Of a stretch of 26,310 bases of DNA, positions 9,357 through 20,399 are shown in pieces. This DNA comes from Nemertoderma westbladi (lineage: Eukaryota > Xenacoelomorpha > Nemertodermatida > Nemertodermatidae). Position 1 is the first letter of the stretch. Every line of letters starts with the position of its first letter. The stretch covers positions 1 through 26,310 of the forward strand of contig JAUCBJ010007161.1 of the NCBI GenBank assembly GCA_032718475.1, written 5' to 3'. The notes under the pieces are model-generated. The model saw only the letters and a program-made list of their open reading frames with translations, did not search any database and was not told the DNA's origin. The translations under genes and the position numbers were made by a program.

Positions 9357-12300
9357 ATGTTGTATGTTTTTCTTGTTGATAGTGGTTTAATGTTAAATTT
9401 TGACATGACAATGGCGATGGGGACCGTGAACCTTCTCCAGGAAGCCATTGCATCGTCTTGTTCGATTCCTGTGAATAAACAAGTCCTTCTCGTAAGTGGA
9501 GGTGAAAGTTTAGATCCCTCATCCCGCGTGTGCCAATACAGTGCCGGTACCGATACCAACCCAATATTTGTATTCAGTAAAATTACAATAGAGAGTCAAA
9601 TTCCTCCATCTGTCTCTTCAATTCATAAGTCTGATGATTACGTACTTACTCAAATTGAAAGCGTTATCAATTTACCACCGAGTTATGAAACTCTTGTTGC
9701 TCGCGTTATGCTCGTTTCTCAGATATCGGAAGTGGATCAAGAGCTTCTCAATAACTGTCATCAAGTAGTTCACGAGCAACATCTTCAACAACAAGGTTGG
9801 GCTGCAGTTCTAGCAAATTTAGACGACGTCCGCTCTGCTATTATTCGTTGTGCAGCAACTTTTCAGGACAGGGCAAGCCATTTCCTGCGACGTAGAATGC
9901 ATTTTACGCAATTATTGAATGACTTTGATTTAACAATCGATATTTCAAGAAAAATTCCGTTAGCAAATTGTTTTAGCGGTTGCGATGGCGACGGGGTATC
10001 GACTCTTCATGATTGGATTAGTCTCCAAGACAACAGTAGTTCGTTGAACGAACTAGTGGAGCAGTGTCGTACACGATTGTCGTCATTTTCTGACCAAACA
10101 TTAACCGCGCTAGTTGGTGACGTTTCTAGAGCCATTGAAGCTTGTGACAATCCTAGTATGAAGGAAGTTAAGGGGTTAGAGGATCGACTTTATGGATTGG
10201 AGCAAATGATGGCCGGTGCCAGGAAGACCTTACAGGAACAAATCGATATGGCACAAGGGTTTGTTGCCAATCAAGATAGAGTTACAACTCTTGGAGATCC
10301 ATCAATACTCCCAGATCTATGTCATAGCCATCAAAAGCAATTGCAAGAGCTGATGAAAAACCACCAGAAACTTTCAGAAATAAAGAAGAAATGCACGTTA
10401 GCTAAAGATGAACTTGGCATTAACATTCATGCACGACTTCGCTGGGTTATGTACGTTCAGCGGCAACTGTGTCAGGTTGAAAATCAATTGGTTTCGCGCA
10501 ATGAAAATTTTCGACGAATCGAGAGATATATGGATGTTATTGAACAAATAAACGGCGCACCAAGTATGTATTGCTTAGCATTGGTGGAAGTGGCCCGCAG
10601 GAAAATATTCTCAAATTTATACACTAAGTGGTCCGCCACTGTTAGCAGTACTTCTACAAACTTTTATTCCGAAGAATCAAAACTCCGTAGCGCCTTTAAG
10701 AACCGCGTTGGCGCCCATTTCATTCTGTCTCTATTTCCGGGTCTCGGAGACGCAAAACTACCCGAATTTGCTTTGAATATCGTTGATTCCTTCGATATAA
10801 ATCTTCCGGATATTACTTCTGATGATGTACTTAATTTACTGGACGCGGTACCTCAGATGGACAAGACTTTGGGTCTCTCATCTAGTGTCAGCTGTATACA
10901 ATCTCTCGCAGCTAAATTCAATCATTTACTTCTCTCCACCGCAGATCCTGTCATTTACAACAATATGGTCAGTATTTCTACCGAAGTGACAAATTCCCTT
11001 CTCGTTAATTCTCTACTAATCTCGGCTTATGAAACGGTGGATAACACTGAGATGCTGACGCATTTGAACGAACCGTCGCAACCGATCGAAAACAATGTAA
11101 CGGAGAGCGACAGCGAAGACATGCCTCCGTCTTTGCTTCATACTAGTAACTTTAAACCATCGCAACACGAGTTGGCAACATCGGAACATGCAATTCCGCA
11201 TGGATCTGTTGATGTAGATGGTGGTACAACAGATGTAGATGGAGGTACAACAGATGTAGACGGTGGTACAACAGATATAGATGGTGGTACAACAGATATA
11301 GATGGTGATACAACAGCTATAGACGGTGGTACAACCGCTGTAGACAGTGGTACAACTAAGGGACAGCTACTTATCGGAGGATATGGCCTCGATTTCATCC
11401 CTGAAGAGCCGCGTAAGAGTTCGAGCGGCTCGGAAGACCAGTTGTACCAGTCGGCGTTCTTCTCTCTCCCAGAATTGGACGGCAGTTCGTCCAAAAAGTT
11501 ACCGATATCCGACGAACTCGACAGCTCCCCAGCTGTTGATCCACCTGTTGTTGAAACAATGTCTCCCTCCTACGTTTATCTGTCCACGTCGCCCCCGACG
11601 CCTCTAGCGGGCATTGCGGCACCGGGAGGTGACTTCCCTGTCGACGGCTCGTCGCAGACAATAAGTCAACACGTCCCCGACACGATCGCAGATATTCACG
11701 CCACGGCGGCGACACTACGCGACGGTCTCGTTGAAATAAGACGACAAGTTGCCGGCGAACAGAATTCATTGGGAGAAAGTGTCGCTCATATTTACTCGTA
11801 TATTGATAAGCAAACTAATCGATTGTTCGAGGAATTATTGGCGTCACAAAATGAATCAACTCGTCATCTCGTTGCCGATTATGAGGAAAGAATAAACGAC
11901 TTGAAGGGATATTGCGCGGGTTTAGAGGCGCAATTGGGGGAATACAGTCGGGAGAAGGTGGGCGATAGAGGGTCGCCCACGGGCGAACTGGGCACGCCAA
12001 CGCGGGAGGTTTGGAGTCCAACGAGGCCGGATAATTTACGGTTCGGGTCGCCTGTCACCGACGACATGTGTTCCCCCGACGAGCCGTGGAGTCCGGATGG
12101 GGAGTTCGCTGAACCTCTCTCTGATCGGGTTGACGCAGGGGGGGTCCCAGTTCCCATAGCGACGCATCGTCTCAGCTCCAGTTGCGGTAGCAACTACAGG
12201 CAGATAGCTGCGTCGCCCAACAGTGTCGGAGATAAGAAACCGTTGTCTTTGGGCAACGAATACGGTTACTTGGGAACAGCGAATAACCCCGAGCCATTCG

Positions 12301-12974
12301 ATGCGGATACTCTGTGCAGCTACATCGAGTTGGAATGGGGAGGGCTTGCAGACAGTGGGGGTCTGAGACGGGTGGTACAGACCGTGTTGGCCAGACAGAC
12401 CGAGAAGCTCGATGGGGAAGTCTCACGACTAAAGAATATCCTGCAGGGAAACCGACAAACTGAATTTAACGAGGCTGTTTCTCAGTTAAAGAACGAGAAA
12501 GATAAGCGAATAGCGGAACTGGAGTTGTCGATCGATTCGCTTAAATCCCGCCAGTTGTGTGTAACTTGTTCTAGAACGGGTGGAGGCGTCTCGGGTGAGT
12601 CATCAACACAACTCGATGAACCACCAGACATCATAGACGCCGCCGCCTCAGTTTACTCAAAGACTCACCCCAAGCGATATACGGCGATCGCGCTTAAAGA
12701 TTTACACAAGGGCGATTTTTGCGTTATTTACTTTAACAATTGGTACAACAACTGGATGGCTCTCAGTAGCGGGGCCACCTTGTGTTTCGTTCACAGTGAT
12801 TGTAAGATCGAGATCACACAGAACAAACCCGTTGTTGTAAAGGTCGCTGATAAGGAATACTGCCAGGCAAGGAAACCAAACAATCGTTTTGGGGTCGAAA
12901 AAGGGACCAAGTTTTACAGAATTCGTGTGGAGCAGGATATCGATACGTCCGCCATGGCAGAATCTCTTGTTTAA
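9357..12974 (+). CDS. RB1CC1: RB1CC1/FIP200 autophagy scaffold protein, single-exon, short coiled coil
   Basis: This is a 1205-residue homologue of RB1CC1/FIP200, the scaffold of the ULK1-ATG13-ATG101 autophagy-initiation complex. It acts in the cytosol at nascent phagophores. Residues 1-75 are the ubiquitin-like N-terminus (MLYVFLVDSG, SAGTDTNPIFVFSK). The ATG17-like helical region follows, with HLQQQGWAAVLANLDD (from about 141), KGLEDRLYGLEQMM (from about 271) and MYCLALVEVARRKIF (from 404). A disordered linker contains seven 7-residue D-[VI]-DGGTT repeats (619-667). Two short coiled coils (about 778-868 and 1000-1066) surround a stretch rich in SP/TP motifs (about 872-915). Residues 1106-1195 are the C-terminal Claw domain, with KEYCQARKPNNRF and GTKFYRI. 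The first in-frame ATG is at 9357, has A at -3 and aligns with the human start. The frame is open upstream to 9294 without another ATG. Human RB1CC1 is 1594 residues and multi-exonic, whereas here there is no intron and most of the coiled coil is missing. Both ends are intact, so a functional gene is likely. An old retrocopy is the alternative. Confidence 0.94.
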   Translation: MLYVFLVDSGLMLNFDMTMAMGTVNLLQEAIASSCSIPVNKQVLLVSGGESLDPSSRVCQYSAGTDTNPIFVFSKITIESQIPPSVSSIHKSDDYVLTQIESVINLPPSYETLVARVMLVSQISEVDQELLNNCHQVVHEQHLQQQGWAAVLANLDDVRSAIIRCAATFQDRASHFLRRRMHFTQLLNDFDLTIDISRKIPLANCFSGCDGDGVSTLHDWISLQDNSSSLNELVEQCRTRLSSFSDQTLTALVGDVSRAIEACDNPSMKEVKGLEDRLYGLEQMMAGARKTLQEQIDMAQGFVANQDRVTTLGDPSILPDLCHSHQKQLQELMKNHQKLSEIKKKCTLAKDELGINIHARLRWVMYVQRQLCQVENQLVSRNENFRRIERYMDVIEQINGAPSMYCLALVEVARRKIFSNLYTKWSATVSSTSTNFYSEESKLRSAFKNRVGAHFILSLFPGLGDAKLPEFALNIVDSFDINLPDITSDDVLNLLDAVPQMDKTLGLSSSVSCIQSLAAKFNHLLLSTADPVIYNNMVSISTEVTNSLLVNSLLISAYETVDNTEMLTHLNEPSQPIENNVTESDSEDMPPSLLHTSNFKPSQHELATSEHAIPHGSVDVDGGTTDVDGGTTDVDGGTTDIDGGTTDIDGDTTAIDGGTTAVDSGTTKGQLLIGGYGLDFIPEEPRKSSSGSEDQLYQSAFFSLPELDGSSSKKLPISDELDSSPAVDPPVVETMSPSYVYLSTSPPTPLAGIAAPGGDFPVDGSSQTISQHVPDTIADIHATAATLRDGLVEIRRQVAGEQNSLGESVAHIYSYIDKQTNRLFEELLASQNESTRHLVADYEERINDLKGYCAGLEAQLGEYSREKVGDRGSPTGELGTPTREVWSPTRPDNLRFGSPVTDDMCSPDEPWSPDGEFAEPLSDRVDAGGVPVPIATHRLSSSCGSNYRQIAASPNSVGDKKPLSLGNEYGYLGTANNPEPFDADTLCSYIELEWGGLADSGGLRRVVQTVLARQTEKLDGEVSRLKNILQGNRQTEFNEAVSQLKNEKDKRIAELELSIDSLKSRQLCVTCSRTGGGVSGESSTQLDEPPDIIDAAASVYSKTHPKRYTAIALKDLHKGDFCVIYFNNWYNNWMALSSGATLCFVHSDCKIEITQNKPVVVKVADKEYCQARKPNNRFGVEKGTKFYRIRVEQDIDTSAMAESLV
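11211..11357 (+). repeat. In-frame 21-bp coding repeat (7 copies)
   Basis: Seven tandem copies of a 21-bp unit of the form GAT-GTA-GAT-GGT-GGT-ACA-ACA encode D-[VI]-DGGTT within the disordered linker of RB1CC1 (residues 619-667). The first copies are nearly identical. The last three drift (D to A at position 1, G to D or S at positions 4-5). It probably arose by replication slippage and makes the linker acidic and flexible. The minus-strand frame through it is a shadow. Confidence 0.95.
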
Positions 12975-13502
12975 TTCATTTTATTGATTGCCCCACGGTA
13001 CACTTTAATATACATTAATTTTCAATCGCTTTGTGTTATACCAGGTTGCAGTCTTTTCACATTAATCGGATTTATTTTTTATTATATTGCAGTGCGTAAA
13101 AGTGTTGTTTTCCTTTAGTTCAATGTAGATGTAGAGTTGAGTTAACATTTTACATAATAATACCTTAATTAATTAATTGTGGTGCATAAATCCTATTTTA
13201 TTATTATAATATGTATATAACCGTTAGAAATTTATTGCATTTATTTACTACAGTGCGATATTATTTGAAAAATAAAGTAAATTGTGTTATTTTTTTTATT
13301 CAAAATACTGATAACTTGTGTCGTACTGATGGTAATGAATACTGATGCTATGCCATCATCCTTCATGATCTAACACTAACATCACCATCGTCTATGGAAA
13401 TTGTTATTTTATCGAAGAAGTTATCCATTAAATGTGAATAGCAAGGAATCATTGATAGGAGTTTAGTTTCAGTCTAAAGTAAAACTACCTCACCCATTGG
13501 TT
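12975..13502 (+). other. RB1CC1 3' untranslated region and spacer
   Basis: AT-rich sequence with no open frame of note. It includes the probable 3' UTR of about 300 bases and then about 200 bases before the 37-bp array begins. No long A tract follows the gene, so there is no visible direct sign of retroposition. Confidence 0.6.
13271..13276 (+). terminator. Polyadenylation signal AATAAA
   Basis: The canonical hexamer lies about 297 bases after the RB1CC1 stop codon. It is followed within 10-25 bases by a G/T- and T-rich tract (ATTGTGTTATTTTTTTTATT) of the kind bound by the cleavage-stimulation factor. Confidence 0.6.
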
Positions 13503-13591
13503 GTCTAGTGACACTGTAAGGGAAAGTGAAACAGATTGCCTCGTGACACTGTAATGATCACAGTCACGAGTCAGCCTGTTTCACTTTCACG
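13503..13591. repeat. Palindromic left edge of the 37-bp array
   Basis: The first array-like sequence (13503-13552) is in the opposite orientation to the rest. AAAGTGAAACAG to CACTGT (13523-13552) pairs with ACAG to CACTTT (13560-13587), forming an imperfect stem of about 28 bp around the TGATCA palindrome (13555-13560). The outermost 13503-13534 also resembles the reverse complement of the array's right end (22597-22630). Confidence 0.8.
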
Positions 13592-15049
13592 CAGTGTCAC
13601 GAGACAACCTGTTTCACTTTCCTTTTGGCAGTGTCACGAGACAACCTGTTTAACTTTCCTTTTCGCAGTGTCACGAGACAACCTGTTTAACTTTCCTTTT
13701 GGCAGTGTCACGAGACAACCTGTTTAACTTTCCTTTTGGCAGTGTCACGAGACAACCTGTTTAACTTTCCTTTTCGCAGTGTCACGAGACAACCTGTTTC
13801 ACTTTCCTTTTCGCAGTGTCACGAGACAGCCTGTTTCACTTTTCTTTTCGCAGTGTCACGAGACAACCTGTTTCACTTTCCTTTACGCAGTGTCACGAGA
13901 CAACCTGTTTCACTTTCCTTTTCGCAGTGTCACGAGACAGCCTGTTTCACTTTCCTCTTCGCAGTGTCACGAGACAACCTGTTTCACTTTCCTTTACGCA
14001 GTGTCACGAGACAATCTGTTTAACTTTCCTTTTCGCAGTGTCACGAGACAACCTGTTTCACTTTCCCTTACACAGTGTCACGAGACAACCTGTTTAACTT
14101 TCCTTTTCGCAGTGTCACGAGACAACCTGTTTAACTTTCCTTTTCGCAGTGTCAAGAGACAACCTGTTTCACTTTCCTTTTCGCAGTGTCAAGAGACAGC
14201 CTGTTTCACTTTCCTTTTCGCAGTGTCACGAGACAGCCTGTTTCACTTTCCTTTTCGCAGTGTCAAGAGACAACCTGTTTCACATTCCTTTACGCAGTGT
14301 CACGAGACAACCTGTTTCACTTTCCTTTTCGCGGTGTCACGAGACAACCTGTTTCACTTTCCTTTTCGCAGTGTTACGAGACAACCTGTTTCACTTTCCT
14401 TTACGCAGTGTCACGAGACAACCTGTTTCACTTTCCTTTTCGCAGTGTCACGAGACAGCCTGTTTCACTTTCCTTTACGCAGTGTCACGAGACAACCTGT
14501 TTAACTTTCCTTTTCGCAGTGTCAAGAGACAACCTGTTTCACTTTCCTTTTCGCAGTGTCAAGAGACAACCTGTTTCACTTTCCTTTACGCAGTGTCACG
14601 AGAGAACCTGTTTCACTTTCCTTTTCGCAGTGTCACGAGACAACCTGTTTCACTTTCCTTTTCGCAGTGTTACGAGACAACCTGTTTCACTTTCCTTTAC
14701 GCAGTGTCACGAGACAACCTGTTTCAATTTCCTTTTCGCAGTGTCACGAGACAGCCTGTTTCACTTTCCTTTACGCAGTGTCACGAGACAACCTGTTTAA
14801 CTTTCCTTTTCGCAGTGTCAAGAGACAACCTGTTTCACTTTCCTTTTCGCAGTGTCAAGAGACAACCTGTTTCAATTTCCTTTACGCAGTGTCACGAGAG
14901 AACCTGTTTCACTTTCCTTTTCGCAGTGTCACGAGACAACCTGTTTCACTTTCCTTTTCGCAGTGTCACGAGACAACCTGTTTCACTTTCCTTTTCGCAG
15001 TGTTACGAGACAACCTGTTTCACTTTCCTTTTCGCAGTGTCACGAGACA

Positions 15050-18000
15050 ACCTGTTTCACTTTCCCTTACACAGTGTCACGAGACAACCTGTTTCACTTT
15101 CCTTTTCGAAGTGTCACGAGACAACCTGCTTCACTTTCCTTTTCGCAGTGTTACGAGACAACCTGTTTCACTTTCCTTTTCGCAGTGTTACGAGACAACC
15201 TGTTTCACTTTCCTTTTTGCAGTGTCACGAGACAACCTGTTTCACTTTCCTTTTCGCAGTGTTACGAGACAACCTGTTTCACTTTCCTTTTTGCAGTGTT
15301 ACGAGACAACCTGTTTCACTTTCCTTTTTGCAGTGTTACGAGACAACCTGTTTAACTTTCCTTTTCGCAGTGTCACGAGACAACCTGTTTCACTTTCCCT
15401 TTCGCAGTGTCACGAGACAACCTGTTTCACTTTCCTTTTCGCAGTGTTACGAGACAACCTGTTTCACTTTCCTTTTTGCAGGGTAACGAGACAACCTGTT
15501 TCACTTTCCTTTTTGCAGTGTCACGAGACAACCTGTTTAACTTTCCTTTTCGCAGTGTTACGAGACAACCTGTTTCACTTTCCTTTTCGCAGTGTCACGA
15601 GACAACCTGTTTCACTTTCCTTTTCGCAGTGTCACGAGACAACCTGTTTCACTTTCCTTTTCGCAGTGTTACGAGACAACCTGTTTCACTTTCCTTTACG
15701 CAGTGTCACGAGACAACCTGTTTCACTTTCCTTTTCGCAGTGTCACGAGACAGCCTGTTTCACTTTCCTTTACGCAGTGTCACGAGACAACCTGTTTAAC
15801 TTTCCTTTTCGCAGTGTCAAGAGACAACCTGTTTCACTTTCCTTTTCGCCGTGTCAAGAGACAACCTATTTCACTTTCCTTTACGCAGTGTCACGAGAGA
15901 ACCTGTTTCACTTTCCTTTTCGCAGTGTCAAGAGACAACCTGTTTCACTTTCCTTTTCGCAGTGTCACGAGACAACCTGTTTCACTTTCCTTTTCGCAGT
16001 GTTACGAGACAACCTGTTTCACTTTCCTTTTCGCAGTGTCACGAGACAACCTGTTTCACTTTCCTTTTCGCAGTGTCACGAGACAGCCTGTTTCACTTTC
16101 CTTTACGCAGTGTCACGAGACAACCTGTTTCACTTTCCTTTACGCAGTGTCACGAGACAACCTGTTTCACTTTCCTTTTCGCAGTGTCACGAGACAACCT
16201 GTTTCACTTTCCTTTTCGCAGTGTCACGAGACAGCCTGTTTCACTTTCCTTTTCGCAGTGTCACGAGACAACCTGTTTCACTTTCCTTTTCGCAGTGTCA
16301 CGAGACAACCTGTTTCGCTTTCCTTTACGCAGTGTCACGAGACAGCCTGTTTCACTTTCCTTTTCGCAGTGTCACGAGACAGCCTGTTTCACTTTCCTTT
16401 ACGCAGTGTCACGAGACAACCTGTTTCACTTTCCTTTTCGCAGTGTCACGAGACAACCTGTTTCACTTTCCTTTTCGCAGTGTCACGAGACAACCTGTTT
16501 AACTTTCCTTTTCGCAGTGTCAAGAGACAACCTGTTTCACTTTCCTTTTCGCAGTGTCAAGAGACAACCTGTTTCACTTTCCTTTACGCAGTGTCACGAG
16601 AGAACCTGTTTCACTTTCCTTTTCGCAGTGTCACGAGACAACCTGTTTCACTTTCCCTTACACAGTGTCACGAGACAACCTGTTTCACTTTCCTTTTCGA
16701 AGTGTCACGAGACAACCTGCTTCACTTTCCTTTTCGCAGTGTTACGAGACAACCTGTTTCACTTTCCTTTTCGCAGTGTTACGAGACAACCTGTTTCACA
16801 TTCCTTTTTGCAGTGTCACGAGACAACCTGTTTCACATTCCTTTTCGCAGTGTTACGAGACAACCTGTTTCACTTTCCTTTTTGCAGTGTTACGAGACAA
16901 CCTGTTTCACTTTCCTTTTTGCAGTGTTACGAGACAACCTGTTTAACTTTCCTTTTCGCAGTGTCACGAGACAACCTGTTTCACTTTCCCTTTCGCAGTG
17001 TCACGAGACAACCTGTTTCACTTTCCTTTTCGCAGTGTTACGAGACAACCTGTTTCACTTTCCTTTTTGCAGGGTAACGAGACAACCTGTTTCACTTTCC
17101 TTTTTGCAGTGTCACGAGACAACCTGTTTAACTTTCCTTTTCGCAGTGTTGCGAAACAACCTGTTTCACTTTCCTTTTTGCAGGGTAACGAGACAACCTG
17201 TTTCACTTTCCTTTTTGCAGTGTCACGAGACAACCTGTTTAACTTTCCTTTTCGCAGTGTCACGAGACAACCTGCTTCACTTTCCTTTTCGCAGTGTCAC
17301 GAGACAACCTGTTTCACTTTCCATTTCGCAGTGTCACGAGACAACCTGCTTCACTTTCCTTTTCGCAGTGTTACGAGACAACCTGTTTCACTTTCCTTTT
17401 CGCAGTGTTACGAGACAACCTGTTTCACTTTCCTTTTTGCAGTGTCACGAGACAACCTGTTTCACTTTCCTTTTCGCAGTGTTACGAGACAACCTGTTTC
17501 ACTTTCCTTTTTGCAGTGTTACGAGACAACCTGTTTCACTTTCCTTTTTGCAGTGTCACGAGACAACCTGTTTAACTTTCCTTTTCGCAGTGTCACGAGA
17601 CAACCTGTTTCACTTTCCCTTACACAGTGTCACGAGACAACCTGTTTCACTTTCCTTTTCGAAGTGTCACGAGACAACCTGCTTCACTTTCCTTTTCGCA
17701 GTGTTACGAGACAACCTGTTTCACTTTCCTTTTCGCAGTGTTACGAGACAACCTGTTTCACTTTCCTTTTTGCAGTGTCACGAGACAACCTGTTTCACTT
17801 TCCTTTTCGCAGTGTTACGAGACAACCTGTTTCACTTTCCTTTTTGCAGTGTTACGAGACAACCTGTTTCACTTTCCTTTTTGCAGTGTTACGAGACAAC
17901 CTGTTTAACTTTCCTTTTCGCAGTGTCACGAGACAACCTGTTTCACTTTCCCTTTCGCAGTGTCACGAGACAACCTGTTTCACTTTCCTTTTCGCAGTGT

Positions 18001-20005
18001 TACGAGACAACCTGTTTCACTTTCCTTTTTGCAGGGTAACGAGACAACCTGTTTCACTTTCCTTTTTGCAGTGTCACGAGACAACCTGTTTAACTTTCCT
18101 TTTCGCAGTGTTACGAGACAACCTGTTTCACTTTCCTTTTCGCAGTGTCACGAGACAACCTGTTTCACTTTCCTTTTCGCAGTGTCACGAGACAACCTGT
18201 TTCACTTTCCTTTTCGCAGTGTTACGAGACAACCTGTTTCACTTTCCTTTACGCAGTGTCACGAGACAACCTGTTTCACTTTCCTTTTCACAGTGTCACG
18301 AGACAGCCTGTTTCACTTTCCTTTACGCAGTGTCACGAGACAACCTGTTTAACTTTCCTTTTCGCAGTGTCAAGAGACAACCTGTTTCACTTTCCTTTTC
18401 GCCGTGTCAAGAGACAACCTATTTCACTTTCCTTTACGCAGTGTCACGAGAGAACCTGTTTCACTTTCCTTTTCGCAGTGTCAAGAGACAACCTGTTTCA
18501 CTTTCCTTTTCGCAGTGTCACGAGACAACCTGTTTCACTTTCCTTTTCGCAGTGTTACGAGACAACCTGTTTCACTTTCCTTTTCGCAGTGTCACGAGAC
18601 AACCTGTTTCACTTTCCTTTTCGCAGTGTCACGAGACAGCCTGTTTCACTTTCCTTTACGCAGTGTCACGAGACAACCTGTTTCACTTTCCTTTACGCAG
18701 TGTCACGAGACAACCTGTTTCACTTTCCTTTTCGCAGTGTCACGAGACAACCTGTTTCACTTTCCTTTTCGCAGTGTCACGAGACAGCCTGTTTCACTTT
18801 CCTTTTCGCAGTGTCACGAGACAACCTGTTTCACTTTCCTTTTCGCAGTGTCACGAGACAACCTGTTTCGCTTTCCTTTACGCAGTGTCACGAGACAGCC
18901 TGTTTCACTTTCCTTTTCGCAGTGTCACGAGACAGCCTGTTTCACTTTCCTTTACGCAGTGTCACGAGACAACCTGTTTCACTTTCCTTTTCGCAGTGTC
19001 ACGAGACAACCTGTTTCACTTTCCTTTTCGCAGTGTCACGAGACAACCTGTTTCACTTTCCCTTACACAGTGTCACGAGACAACCTGTTTCACTTTCCTT
19101 TTCGAAGTGTCACGAGACAACCTGCTTCACTTTCCTTTTCGCAGTGTTACGAGACAACCTGTTTCACTTTCATTTTCGCAGTGTTACGAGACAACCTGTT
19201 TCACATTCCTTTTTGCAGTGTCACGAGACAACCTGTTTCACATTCCTTTTCGCAGTGTTACGAGACAACCTGTTTCACTTTCCTTTTTGCAGTGTTACGA
19301 GACAACCTGTTTCACTTTCCTTTTTGCAGTGTTACGAGACAACCTGTTTAACTTTCCTTTTCGCAGTGTCACGAGACAACCTGTTTCACTTTCCCTTTCG
19401 CAGTATCACGAGACAACCTGTTTCACTTTCCTTTTCGCAGTGTTACGAGACAACCTGTTTCACTTTCCTTTTTGCAGGGTAACGAGACAACCTGTTTCAC
19501 TTTCCTTTTTGCAGTGTCACGAGACAACCTGTTTAACTTTCCTTTTCGCAGTGTTGCGAAACAACCTGTTTCACTTTCCTTTTTGCAGGGTAACGAGACA
19601 ACCTGTTTCACTTTCCTTTTTGCAGTGTCACGAGACAACCTGTTTAACTTTCCTTTTCGCAGTGTCACGAGACAACCTGCTTCACTTTCCTTTTCGCAGT
19701 GTCACGAGACAACCTGTTTCACTTTCCATTTCGCAGTGTCACGAGACAACCTGCTTCACTTTCCTTTTCGCAGTGTTACGAGACAACCTGTTTCACTTTC
19801 CTTTTCGCAGTGTTACGAGACAACCTGTTTCACTTTCCTTTTTGCAGTGTCACGAGACAACCTGTTTCACTTTCCTTTTCGCAGTGTTACGAGACAACCT
19901 CTTTCACTTTCCTTTTTGCAGTGTTACGAGACAACCTGTTTCACTTTCCTTTTTGCAGTGTCACGAGACAACCTGTTTAACTTTCCTTTTCGCAGTGTCA
20001 CGAGA
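15050..20005 (+). repeat. Tandem duplication of a 69-unit higher-order block
   Basis: About 15050-17602 (2553 bp, 69 units) recurs at about 17603-20005 (2405 bp, 65 units). The first part, 15050-16499, matches 17603-19052 at an offset of 2553. The last part, 16603-17600, matches 19008-20005 at an offset of 2405. The second copy therefore lost four units (148 bp) near 19050. Diagnostic variants are GCCGTGTCAAG at 15848 and 18401, TTTCGCTTTCC at 16313 and 18866, and GCGAAAC at 17151 and 19556. Only scattered substitutions separate the copies. Edges are estimated by eye to within about one unit. Confidence 0.88.
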
Positions 20006-20399
20006 CAGCCTGTTTCACTTTCCTTTACGCAGTGTCACGAGACAACCTGTTTCACTTTCCTTTTCGCAGTGTCACGAGACAACCTGTTTCACTTTCCTTT
20101 TCGCAGTGTCACGAGACAACCTGTTTCACTTTCCCTTACACAGTGTCACGAGACAACCTGTTTCACTTTCCTTTTCGAAGTGTCACGAGACAACCTGCTT
20201 CACTTTCCTTTTCGCAGTGTTACGAGACAACCTGTTTCACTTTCCTTTTCGCAGTGTTACGAGACAACCTGTTTCACTGTCCTTTTCGCAGTGTCACGAG
20301 ACAGCCTGTTTCACTTTCCTTTACGCAGTGTCACGAGACAACCTGTTTCACTTTCCTTTTCGCAGTGTCACGAGACAACCTGTTTCACTTTCCTTTTCG

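Noticed and set aside
11138-11494. Minus-strand frame with VVPPSTS repeats
   Set aside because: It is the antisense of the DGGTT coding repeat and linker of RB1CC1.
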